Assembly (NCBI GenBank): GCA_020050375.1
Contig: JAGVKR010000329.1
Location: 1 to 5,839 of the forward strand
Origin: Planctomycetales bacterium
GTDB lineage: Bacteria; Planctomycetota; Planctomycetia; Planctomycetales; Planctomycetaceae
Length of the DNA stretch: 5,839 bases
Reading direction: 5' to 3'
This document shows, one piece after another, positions 1 to 5,839 of this stretch (position 1 is the first letter of the stretch; each line of letters opens with the position of its first letter). The notes under the pieces are model-generated. The model had not been told where the DNA came from. It searched no databases and saw nothing but the letters and a program-made list of their open reading frames with translations. A program made the translations under genes and the position numbers.

Positions 1-103
1 CCGGGTGCCACGGCCAGCGCCCGAAGGAAGTCGGCCGTGCGACCGTCTCGGGACGTGGTTTTTCAGATCGAGGTCTCGCTTGACCGCCGCGGTTCTTCGC
101 CAT
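1..103 (-). CDS. Possible N-terminal fragment of an unidentified protein (runs off left edge)
   Basis: Reading leftward from an ATG at 103, the frame stays open for 34 complete codons to the window edge. A GTG lies immediately before it at 106, and the frame is open back to a TAG at 185-187, so the start is uncertain. The visible peptide starts MAKNRGGQ and is rich in Arg, Lys and Pro, ending around GRWPWHP. A basic, proline-rich head of this kind could be a disordered cytoplasmic N-terminus ahead of a membrane helix, but that is a guess. It would lie 102 bases downstream of the Anbu gene on the same strand and could be the next operon member. No clear Shine-Dalgarno sequence precedes either start and no family is recognised. 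It does not look like the N-terminus of the transglutaminase that often accompanies Anbu. It may be chance, because high-GC DNA produces short open frames easily. Confidence 0.3.
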   Translation of the reverse strand, partial: MAKNRGGQARPRSEKPRPETVARPTSFGRWPWHP

Positions 104-205
104 CACGGCGGATCCGGACGTCAATGCACCGTTCGCACAGCCGACTCCCGCTGGTCGCTGGCTGTGGCACCCATTCTGTCTGGCCTACGTCGACATCGAT
201 CGGCC

Positions 206-982
206 TCAAGACGACCCCGGCGACACCAGCGGAATCGTTTGATTGCCGCCGGGATCGTCGATCGCGTCCTGGAAGAGGGCGTTGATCCACTTGGAAGGGA
301 GCAGCCGCACCGATTCGCGGAGCCGCTCCTGCCACCAGTTTGAAATCTCGATCAGGTCCTGCTTTTCGTAGCGGTGCTCGACGATCTCGAGCGAATCGCG
401 CTTGTAGATCACGACGTCGATCGGGAAATCGACGTTGGCCGCGCTGATCCGGGTCGAATCGAACGCCAGGCAGCCCACCTTCAGCGAGAACTGCATGCTG
501 TCGGAGTATTTGAGCGTGCGATCGAGGATCGGCTTGCCGTATCCCGTTTCACCGATGATCGAGTACGGCGTTCCCTCCCCGATCTCGACCCAGTTCGCCT
601 GCGGATACAACAGGTAGAGCTTGTGCTCGCGGTCGTGCTCCATCTGGCCCCCGATCAGGGCGTGCAGATTGAAGTTCAAATTGCTCGCCTCGAGCGCCTC
701 TTTGTCTTCATCGGCGGCGCGACGGACCTGCTCGGCCAGCGCATTGACGACTTTATACAGCCGATCGAAGTTGCCATCCCCCGCTTCGAGGGCCTCCTCG
801 AAATAGGTGACGACCTTGTCGCGCACCGACCGCAACCCGGAGGTCATCAGGAACAGCGAATGTCGCCCGTGCGTGTGGACCGAAACCTTGCGGGCCGTGA
901 TGCATTCCGATCCCGAGGTGACGCGCGTATCGGCAATCCCCACCAGTCCATCATGGACTTTCACCGCCAGACAAAACGTCAT
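206..982 (-). CDS. Anbu, proteasome-like (Ntn-hydrolase) protease subunit
   Basis: A 258-residue protein of the Anbu (ancestral beta subunit) family, bacterial relatives of HslV and the 20S proteasome beta subunit that assemble into ring- or helix-like oligomers in the cytoplasm. It starts MTFCLAVK. Removing Met exposes Thr2 as the N-terminal catalytic nucleophile, with no propeptide. Asp18 in the GIADTR segment and Lys32 in ARKVS sit where the proteasome catalytic Asp17 and Lys33 are expected. A later block, AFDSTRISAANVDFPIDV (about 173-190), is the conserved Ser/Asp-containing Anbu segment. Length is normal for the family. The start is well fixed: it places Thr at position 2, overlaps the upstream alpha-E stop by 4 bases (ATGA), and has a good ribosome binding site 5 bases upstream. 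The substrate is not known. Co-occurrence with the ATP-grasp and alpha-E genes suggests it trims or degrades peptides or conjugates linked to that pathway (inference). Confidence 0.93.
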   Translation of the reverse strand: MTFCLAVKVHDGLVGIADTRVTSGSECITARKVSVHTHGRHSLFLMTSGLRSVRDKVVTYFEEALEAGDGNFDRLYKVVNALAEQVRRAADEDKEALEASNLNFNLHALIGGQMEHDREHKLYLLYPQANWVEIGEGTPYSIIGETGYGKPILDRTLKYSDSMQFSLKVGCLAFDSTRISAANVDFPIDVVIYKRDSLEIVEHRYEKQDLIEISNWWQERLRESVRLLPSKWINALFQDAIDDPGGNQTIPLVSPGSS

Positions 983-2013
983 TGAGGCCTTCCCTGGGTT
1001 TGTGTCTGTTCCTGTGTTTGCGTTTGGGACGGCCCGGTTTCGCCCGGCTGCGGCGCCTCGATTTGCGCCAGCGGCCGAATCGCGATGAACGTCTCGAAGA
1101 TCGCGTCGTCGACCAGGTTGAGCCGCGTCTGGAATCGATCGATGAACTCGTGCAGCCCCTCTTCGATGATGTCGTCAATGTAGGCGAAATCGAACTGCGA
1201 GCCAAGTCGGCTGAGCTGTTGCTCGGCAGTCGTCGTCCCGCGGCCGCGCGGCGACCCGGTGATTCGCGTCAACGAATTCTCGGCATGGATCAGGCAGAAG
1301 TGCATCGACCGGGGGAAGGCCCGATCGAGGATCAGGAAATCGGCGATCTGCGCGGGAGTGATGCGTCCTCGCGAGCGGTGGTACATCTGGAAGGCGCTTG
1401 CCGATTTGAGGAGCGCCGACCATTGGATCAGATCGACCGGCGTGCCGACCTCCGACGCCGACGGAAGCAGAATGAAATACTTGACGTCGAGAATTCGCGA
1501 CGTCTTGTCGGCCCGCTCGAGCAGCCGGCCGACTTGAGCGAAATGCCACCCCTCGCCGTGCGACATCGACGCCTCGGCCAGTCCGACGATCAGGTGGCTG
1601 CCGTTCTTGACGAGCATCAGCAGCTCGTGCGGCTGGTCGACGACGGCATCAGGGTCGGTCCCGCGAACGGCCAGGTAGATCTTGTTCAGTTCCTCCCAGA
1701 GCTCGGTCGGCAGGATTTCACGGATGGTGCGGGCGTTCTCGCGCGCCGACCGCAGGCACGAGGCGATCGAATTGGGATTTTCGAGATCGAACGCCAGAAA
1801 TCGAAGGACGCTGTCACGCGTCGCGTTCCGATACCGCGTCCCGAACGTTTCGAGGTCTCCGCTGATGGCGACCAGCGGCTCCCATTGCTGCCGAACCCCT
1901 TCTCCCAGATCGAGCGTCAGATTCAAATTCACGTCGATGAACCGCGCGACGTTCTCGGCCCGCTCGAGGTAGCGGCTCATCCAGTAGATCGAATTCGCGA
2001 CGCGAGACAGCAT
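979..2013 (-). CDS. Alpha-E domain protein (partner of circularly permuted ATP-grasp)
   Basis: A 344-residue, mostly helical protein of the alpha-E family (Pfam PF04168, formerly DUF403). It begins MLSRVANSIYWMSRYLERAENVAR, the typical family start. A related motif, GRLLERADKTSRILDVKY, recurs at about 162-179, giving the internal ERAE/ERAD duplication seen in this family. The segment LILDRAFPRSMHFC (228-240) is also characteristic. The reading frame is open upstream to 2454 inside the ATP-grasp gene, but the ATG at 2013 is chosen because family homology starts exactly there; no strong Shine-Dalgarno sequence precedes it. The biochemical role is unestablished. The protein is found next to, or fused with, circularly permuted ATP-grasp enzymes and is thought to act with them in peptide or amide bond formation. 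The last ~18 residues are a Gln/Thr-alternating tail (QTQTQEQTQTQ) that looks disordered and is probably not conserved. The stop codon overlaps the Anbu start. Confidence 0.93.
   Translation of the reverse strand: MLSRVANSIYWMSRYLERAENVARFIDVNLNLTLDLGEGVRQQWEPLVAISGDLETFGTRYRNATRDSVLRFLAFDLENPNSIASCLRSARENARTIREILPTELWEELNKIYLAVRGTDPDAVVDQPHELLMLVKNGSHLIVGLAEASMSHGEGWHFAQVGRLLERADKTSRILDVKYFILLPSASEVGTPVDLIQWSALLKSASAFQMYHRSRGRITPAQIADFLILDRAFPRSMHFCLIHAENSLTRITGSPRGRGTTTAEQQLSRLGSQFDFAYIDDIIEEGLHEFIDRFQTRLNLVDDAIFETFIAIRPLAQIEAPQPGETGPSQTQTQEQTQTQGRPQ
988..995 (-). promoter_or_regulatory. Ribosome binding site for the Anbu gene
   Basis: On the minus strand AGGGAAGG ends 5 bases before the Anbu ATG at 982. 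It lies within the last codons (Gln-Gly-Arg-Pro) of the alpha-E gene. With the ATGA stop/start overlap, it supports translational coupling of the two genes. It is the only clear Shine-Dalgarno-like sequence among the starts in this window. Confidence 0.65.
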
Positions 2014-2050
2014 GTGAAAACATCGAGAGCTGATTGGTTCCGAATCGTAA

Positions 2051-2083
2051 AGCGACGCGACGCAGTCGAGCCGGCGCGTCGCT
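2051..2083 (-). other. Intercistronic hairpin between ATP-grasp and alpha-E genes
   Basis: AGCGACGCG (2051-2059) and CGCGTCGCT (2075-2083) are perfect 9-base inverted repeats around a 15-base loop. The GC-rich stem begins 7 bases after the ATP-grasp stop codon. On the minus strand the stem is followed by TTACGATTC, with no proper T-run, so it is not a classical intrinsic terminator. It could stabilise the upstream mRNA, cause partial termination or serve as a processing site, setting the ratio of the ATP-grasp protein to alpha-E and Anbu. A chance GC-rich pairing cannot be excluded. Confidence 0.4.
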
Positions 2084-2090
2084 GCGCACG

Positions 2091-3593
2091 CTATTCCGCC
2101 AGCACCCACGTATCCTTGCTGCCCCCGCCCTGCGACGAATTGACGATCAACGACCCTTTTCGGAGCGCGACCCGCGTCAGTCCGCCCGGCAGCACGAAGA
2201 TCTCCTTGCCGTAGAGGATATAAGGCCGCAAATCGACATGCCGCCCTTCCAGATGGTCTTCGACGATCGTCGGAACGCGCGACAAGGCCAGCATCGGCTG
2301 AGCGATGTAGTTGCGGGGATTGGCACGAATCGCCTCGATGCACTTGTCCCGTTCTTCGGTCGAGGCCCGGGGACCGATCAGAATTCCATAGCCCCCCGAC
2401 TCGTTCGTCGGCTTGACGACCAGCTTGTCGATATTGGCGATCACGTGGCTGCATTGCTTCGGATCCCAGCAGACGAATGTCGGAACATTCGGCAGTGAAA
2501 TCTCTTCGCCCAAATAATACTTGACGATCTGCGGGACGTAAGCATAGACCGCCTTGTCGTCGGCGACGCCCGTGCCGGGGGCGTTGGCGAGGGCCACCCG
2601 TCCGGCCCGGTAAACGCCCATCAGCCCGGGAATGCCCAGCGCCGAATCGGACCGAAACGTCTCGGGGTCGAGAAACGTGTCGTCGATGCGCCGGTAAATC
2701 ACGTCGACGCGTTGCAGGCCGTGCGTTGTCCGCATGCAGACGTAGCCTTTGTGGACAACGAGGTCCGAGCCCTGGACGAGCTCCACCCCCATCCGCTGCG
2801 CCAGAAACGAATGCTCGAAATAGGCGGAGTTATAGATCCCGGGCGTCAGCACGACGACGGTCGGCGCACCGCGCGTGGGTGGGGCGACGTGCTGCAGCGT
2901 CTCCAGCAGACGCTCGGGATAATCCTCGACCGGCAGAATGCGAAGGCCCCCGAAGACCTGCGGAAAAGTCCGCTTCATCACCTCGCGGTTTTCGAGGACG
3001 TACGACACTCCCGACGGGCAGCGGAGATTGTCTTCGAGAACGTAGAATTTGCCGTCTCCGTCGCGCACCAGATCGGTGCCGGTGATGTGCGACCACACGC
3101 CACCCGGCGGATTCAACCCAGCGCAGGGGGGCAAAAAGCACTGCGCGTGGCGGATCAGCTCTTCGGGGACGACGCCATCGCGCAGAATTTTGGCGTCGTG
3201 GTAAATGTCGTCGATGAACAGATTGAGCGCTGTGATCCGCTGCTTCAGCCCGCGCTCGATCAATTTCCATTCCGTCGAATCGACAATCCGCGGGATCAGA
3301 TCGAACGGCCACACCTTTTCCGTCCCGGCCGAATGACCGTAGACGCTGAAGGTGATCCCCATATTGAGCAGCGTGAGATCCGCCGCCTTTTGACGGCGCT
3401 GCAGCTCGCCTTCCGACAGCGTTTCGAGGCGGCGCGTGAGCACCTCGGCGCGCGGCCGCGGCCGGCATTCGCCGTCGAACATCTCGTCGTAAAAGCCATC
3501 CGTCTGATAGCTGTCGAGCTTCATGCGCCGATTCGAGACGAAGCGGCGGACCAGTTCTTCGACGATGCCGGGTTCTGCAGCGGGCGTGGTCAT
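2091..3593 (-). CDS. Circularly permuted ATP-grasp protein (DUF404/DUF407 type), putative peptide/amide ligase
   Basis: A 500-residue protein of the circularly permuted ATP-grasp family (Pfam CP_ATPgrasp_1/CP_ATPgrasp_2, older DUF404 and DUF407). Recognisable blocks are the N-terminal YDEMFDGE (35-42), [10 protein letters not shown] (124-133), [10 protein letters not shown] followed by [20 protein letters not shown] (172-203), [16 protein letters not shown] (246-261), a Lys/Gly-rich nucleotide-binding segment [10 protein letters not shown] (394-403), VDLRPYI (453-459) and the typical C-terminus [13 protein letters not shown] (486-498). The acidic/Asn residues of EDN and the glycine-rich loop are those expected to bind ATP and metal, so the enzyme looks intact. 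The family is predicted to ligate a carboxylate to an amine; the substrate is unknown. The ATG at 3593 is preferred because the family length is then normal; a TTG at 3665 would add 24 non-conserved residues. It is the first gene of the minus-strand block, 77 bases ahead of alpha-E. Confidence 0.93.
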   Translation of the reverse strand: MTTPAAEPGIVEELVRRFVSNRRMKLDSYQTDGFYDEMFDGECRPRPRAEVLTRRLETLSEGELQRRQKAADLTLLNMGITFSVYGHSAGTEKVWPFDLIPRIVDSTEWKLIERGLKQRITALNLFIDDIYHDAKILRDGVVPEELIRHAQCFLPPCAGLNPPGGVWSHITGTDLVRDGDGKFYVLEDNLRCPSGVSYVLENREVMKRTFPQVFGGLRILPVEDYPERLLETLQHVAPPTRGAPTVVVLTPGIYNSAYFEHSFLAQRMGVELVQGSDLVVHKGYVCMRTTHGLQRVDVIYRRIDDTFLDPETFRSDSALGIPGLMGVYRAGRVALANAPGTGVADDKAVYAYVPQIVKYYLGEEISLPNVPTFVCWDPKQCSHVIANIDKLVVKPTNESGGYGILIGPRASTEERDKCIEAIRANPRNYIAQPMLALSRVPTIVEDHLEGRHVDLRPYILYGKEIFVLPGGLTRVALRKGSLIVNSSQGGGSKDTWVLAE

Positions 3594-3834
3594 GGAGAGA
3601 ACACCAAAGCAACCGTTGTGCCAAAGATTGGGGCTGAGCCTGTCGCTCAGTGGCGCGTTTGTCAAGGGCCGCCCGATGCGTCACTCTCCACGGACCATTC
3701 GTCGACTGCCGGCAAATTGTGCAGCGGCCGCCTGAAAAGCATACAGCCGACGACTGGCCGGCCTGTCCCCGGATCGCCACGTCAACCGCAGCAGGCACGC
3801 GGAATGCTGCAATTGAAATGAGTTTCGCCCGACA

Positions 3835-3857
3835 ATCAAAAATCGGCACATCAAAAA
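3835..3857. repeat. Short A-rich direct repeat beside the palindrome
   Basis: ATCAAAAA occurs twice (3835-3842 and 3850-3857), with repeat starts 15 bases apart. The second copy supplies the five-T tract that follows the palindrome on the minus strand. It might be a tandem protein-binding site, or simply AT-rich promoter DNA. Two short copies are weak evidence. Confidence 0.3.
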
Positions 3858-3858
3858 G

Positions 3859-3912
3859 TGTCGACTTTCGCTCCGCGAAAGAACGCGTCCTTTCGCGGAG
3901 CGAAAGGCGACA
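3859..3912. repeat. 54-base near-perfect palindrome with nested palindromic arms
   Basis: The sequence is symmetric about 3885.5 with only two mismatched pairs (3864/3907 and 3882/3889). The core arms are CTTTCGCTCCGCGAAAG (3865-3881) and CTTTCGCGGAGCGAAAG (3890-3906), 17 bases each and perfectly complementary. Flanking GTCG/CGAC and a T/A pair extend the stem, and the centre contains ACGCGT. Each arm is itself an inverted repeat (CTTTCGC-TCC-GCGAAAG). This could be a REP-type intergenic element, a two-site operator or a terminator. On the minus strand the stem is followed after one base by TTTTT, the layout of an intrinsic terminator for leftward transcription. There is no T-run on the plus-strand side. 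I recall similar short palindromes between genes of planctomycetes but could not verify this. Confidence 0.85.
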
Positions 3913-4120
3913 ATGCGACAGTTATTGATGCGTCGGTCTCAAGCCACTGTCCACAGGCAAACGATCGGCACGCAAACTGCTGAACTGGCGGGTGAGAATA
4001 GGGGCGCTCGCATGTGGCAGTCTACCGGCGTTTACCAACCACGCGCCTCATTTCTCTACCGCTTGGCGTCTTGCGTTTCCGTTTGCATCCGGTTGCCTTG
4101 CCTTTGCTCCGACGAACACC

Positions 4121-5839
4121 ATGTCTTCCATGCTGCACGATCCAGTCCTTGATGATTCTGCCGACACGCCGCAGCGATCGCTGCTGCTGGCCCTCGAAGA
4201 GATCAGTCATCACGTATCGCAAACGAACGAGCCGGCGGCCACGCTGTCGACGATCGTCCGCTTGATCCAGGGACGATTTGCCACCGACGTCTGCTCGGTC
4301 TACCTGCTGACGCCCGACCGTGGCAGCCTGCTGCTGGCTGCGACCGTCGGTCTGAAGCCCGAGTGCGTCGGATTGCTGCGGATGCGGCTCGACGAAGGTC
4401 TGGCGGGGCTGGTGGCGCAGGAGCTCAAGCCGGTCGAAGTCATTGACGCCTTCAAGCACCCTCGTTTCAAGTATTTTCGCGAGTCCGGAGAAGATCCCTA
4501 TCATTCGTTCCTGGGGGTGCCGCTGTTCGATCGGGGCGTGTTGCAGGGGGTGCTCGTGGTGCAAACCATCGAGCGCCGGAACTTCACTTCCGACGAGATG
4601 CGAATGCTGACGGCCGCCGGCGGTCAGCTCGGCCCGATCGCAAGCGCCATTCGGGCGCTTGAGCATTTTGTCGCCCCCGCCCACGAGCGGCTCTGGACCC
4701 TCGCCCGCAACCTGTGGTGGAGCTGGGACGTCGACGGCGTGAGCGTCTTCCACGACCTCGACCCGGTTCGCTGGCGGGAAGTCGATCACAATCCGCTGGC
4801 TCTGCTCTCGGAGGTTTCCCTCGATACGTTGCACGGCCGCATCACGCAGGACGTGCTTCACAGCCGAATCAACTACGCCTGCCGACGGCTTCAGGAATAC
4901 GTCGGGTCGCAAAAAACCTGGGGGTCGCGCTACGCCGGCGTGTTGCGGGCGCGGCCGGTCGCCTACTTCTCGGCCGAATTCGGCCTGCACGAGTCGATTC
5001 CGATCTATTCGGGGGGCTTGGGCGTCCTCGCCGGCGATCATGTCAAGAGTGCGTCGGATCTTGGGGTTCCATTGGTCGGCGTCGGGTTGTTCTACAAGCA
5101 GGGCTATTTCCGACAGCGGTTGAGTCACGACGGCTGGCAGGTGGAAGACTATTTGCAGGTGCGCGGCGACGTGCTGCCGGCCGAGCCTGCGCTCCGCAGC
5201 GATGGGACTCCGGTCACTGTTTCGATCGTGACCCGTTCGGGCACGATTTCAGCCCGTGTCTGGCAGGTCGCGGTCGGCCGGTGTCGATTGCTGCTGCTCG
5301 ATTCTGATGTCGACGGCAATCAACCCGAAGATCGGGCGCTCACTGCCCGACTCTACGGCGGCGACCATCGCGTTCGCATCCGCCAGGAGTTGCTGCTGGG
5401 AGTCGGCGGATATCGGGCACTACGGGCGCTTGGCATTTTGCCCGGTGTGATCCACATGAACGAGGGACACAGCGCCTTCGCAGCCCTGGAGGTTGTCCGA
5501 CAGCGGATGAATTCCGAAGGGATCGGGTACGAAGAGGCGGCCAATCGGGTCGCCACACATTCGGTCTTCACGACGCATACGCCCGTTCCCGCCGGGCACG
5601 ATCGCTTCTCCAGCGAGCTGATCGAAGAGCACATCGGGCCCCTGCGGGACGCGCTGGGATTGTCGCATGATGCCCTGATGAGCCTGGGGCGCGTCGATCC
5701 CTTCAATCACGGTGAAGATTTCTGCATGACGGTTCTGGCCCTCAAGCTGTCACGGCGTCGCAACGCCGTCTCGTCGCTCCACGGCGAGGTGTCTCGCGCC
5801 ATGTGGACCGGGTTGTATCCGGGCCGCACGGCCGACGAA
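4121..5839 (+). CDS. glgP: GAF domain-alpha-glucan (glycogen) phosphorylase fusion, 3' end missing
   Basis: The frame is open for 573 codons from the ATG at 4121 to the right edge. Residues ~20-178 form a GAF domain resembling that of PtsP (enzyme I-Ntr): DVCSVYLLTPDRGSLLLAA, LDEGLAGLVAQ, FKHPRFKYF and FLGVPLFDRGVLQGVLVVQ. From ~187 the sequence becomes an alpha-glucan phosphorylase of the short bacterial GT35 type: the DUF3417 start LWTLARNLWWSWD (191-203), YFSAEFGLHESIPIYSGGLG (282-301), AGDHVKSASDLG, HMNEGHSAF (445-453), TTHTPVPAGHDRF (484-496) and VSSLHGEVSRAMW (550-562). The family uses phosphate and PLP to release glucose-1-phosphate from glycogen in the cytoplasm. About 400 or more residues, including the PLP lysine region, lie beyond the window, so catalytic integrity cannot be judged. 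No Shine-Dalgarno sequence precedes the ATG. The frame is also open upstream with a GTG at 3992, but that extension has no family character. The GAF domain suggests ligand control (inference). Confidence 0.92.
   Translation, partial: MSSMLHDPVLDDSADTPQRSLLLALEEISHHVSQTNEPAATLSTIVRLIQGRFATDVCSVYLLTPDRGSLLLAATVGLKPECVGLLRMRLDEGLAGLVAQELKPVEVIDAFKHPRFKYFRESGEDPYHSFLGVPLFDRGVLQGVLVVQTIERRNFTSDEMRMLTAAGGQLGPIASAIRALEHFVAPAHERLWTLARNLWWSWDVDGVSVFHDLDPVRWREVDHNPLALLSEVSLDTLHGRITQDVLHSRINYACRRLQEYVGSQKTWGSRYAGVLRARPVAYFSAEFGLHESIPIYSGGLGVLAGDHVKSASDLGVPLVGVGLFYKQGYFRQRLSHDGWQVEDYLQVRGDVLPAEPALRSDGTPVTVSIVTRSGTISARVWQVAVGRCRLLLLDSDVDGNQPEDRALTARLYGGDHRVRIRQELLLGVGGYRALRALGILPGVIHMNEGHSAFAALEVVRQRMNSEGIGYEEAANRVATHSVFTTHTPVPAGHDRFSSELIEEHIGPLRDALGLSHDALMSLGRVDPFNHGEDFCMTVLALKLSRRRNAVSSLHGEVSRAMWTGLYPGRTADE

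Larger units (their letters stand above)
3594..4120. other. Divergent intergenic region, no convincing gene
   Basis: About 530 bases separate the two divergent start codons, so promoters for both directions should lie here. Open frames in the region have no recognisable protein character and run through the palindrome at 3859-3912. A perfect TTGACA lies on the minus strand (3665-3660), but no good -10 box follows at the right spacing. The stretch 4050-4115 just ahead of the phosphorylase start is pyrimidine-rich on the plus strand and has no Shine-Dalgarno sequence. I could not assign a promoter with confidence in either direction. Confidence 0.7.

Noticed and set aside
374..985. Plus-strand 203-residue open frame
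   Set aside because: Antisense shadow of Anbu; the minus strand carries the conserved protease motifs.
982..2214. Plus-strand 410-residue open frame
   Set aside because: Antisense shadow of alpha-E; the Arg/Asp/Leu-rich translation is typical of reverse-strand frames in high-GC DNA.
2014..2454. Upstream extension of the alpha-E reading frame
   Set aside because: It overlaps the conserved C-terminus of the ATP-grasp gene, and alpha-E homology begins exactly at the ATG at 2013.
3634..3650. 6-base inverted repeat CTGAGC/GCTCAG with a 5-base loop
   Set aside because: Too short to separate from chance in GC-rich DNA and not followed by a T-run.
3594..3665. TTG start at 3665 for the ATP-grasp gene
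   Set aside because: It adds 24 residues with no family resemblance; the ATG at 3593 gives the usual length.
3636..3665. Minus-strand TTGACA as a promoter -35 box
   Set aside because: At 16-18 base spacing the candidate -10 sequences (such as CAGGCT) match the consensus too poorly.
2712..3821. Plus-strand 369-residue open frame
   Set aside because: Antisense shadow of the ATP-grasp gene, without family character.
2830..3849. Minus-strand 339-residue open frame in another frame over the ATP-grasp N-terminal half
   Set aside because: Same strand but out of frame; the translation is an Arg/Ala-rich shadow of the real gene.
3947..3955. DnaA-box-like CTGTCCACA
   Set aside because: A single 7-of-9 match with no cluster of boxes and no replication genes nearby.
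4022..5128. Minus-strand 368-residue open frame
   Set aside because: It is antisense to the clearly homologous GAF-phosphorylase gene, and its translation is Arg/Gln/Pro-rich without any recognisable family.

Overview
The window is about 60% GC or more, densely coding, and appears bacterial. It has two divergently transcribed blocks separated by about 530 bases of non-coding DNA. Shine-Dalgarno sequences are weak or absent at most starts, and the gene content is compatible with a Planctomycetota genome. That taxonomic guess rests on general impression, with no marker gene present, so it is weak.

Left block (minus strand, read right to left): a circularly permuted ATP-grasp protein (2091-3593), an alpha-E domain protein (979-2013) and the proteasome-like protease Anbu (206-982). 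The first two are separated by 77 bases that contain a hairpin. The last two overlap by 4 bases (ATGA), and a good ribosome binding site for Anbu lies inside the end of the alpha-E gene. This is the core of a widespread but poorly understood bacterial cassette, for which comparative genomics predicts ATP-dependent peptide or amide ligation (ATP-grasp plus alpha-E) coupled to proteolysis (Anbu). The transglutaminase-like member that often accompanies it is not in the window. A possible further minus-strand reading frame begins near position 103 and runs off the left edge.

Middle (3594-4120): no convincing gene. It holds a striking 54-base near-perfect palindrome (3859-3912) built from two arms that are themselves palindromic. 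On the minus strand the palindrome is followed at once by five Ts. An A-rich 8-base direct repeat lies beside it.

Right block (plus strand): one large gene (4121 to the right edge, incomplete). It encodes a PtsP-like GAF sensor domain fused to the N-terminus of an alpha-glucan (glycogen) phosphorylase of the bacterial 'short' GT35 type, with the DUF3417 region. The fusion suggests glycogen breakdown gated by a small-molecule signal.

Nothing here is clearly an unknown system. The best leads are the GAF-phosphorylase fusion, the Anbu/ATP-grasp/alpha-E cassette lacking its transglutaminase within view, and the palindromic element between the two blocks.
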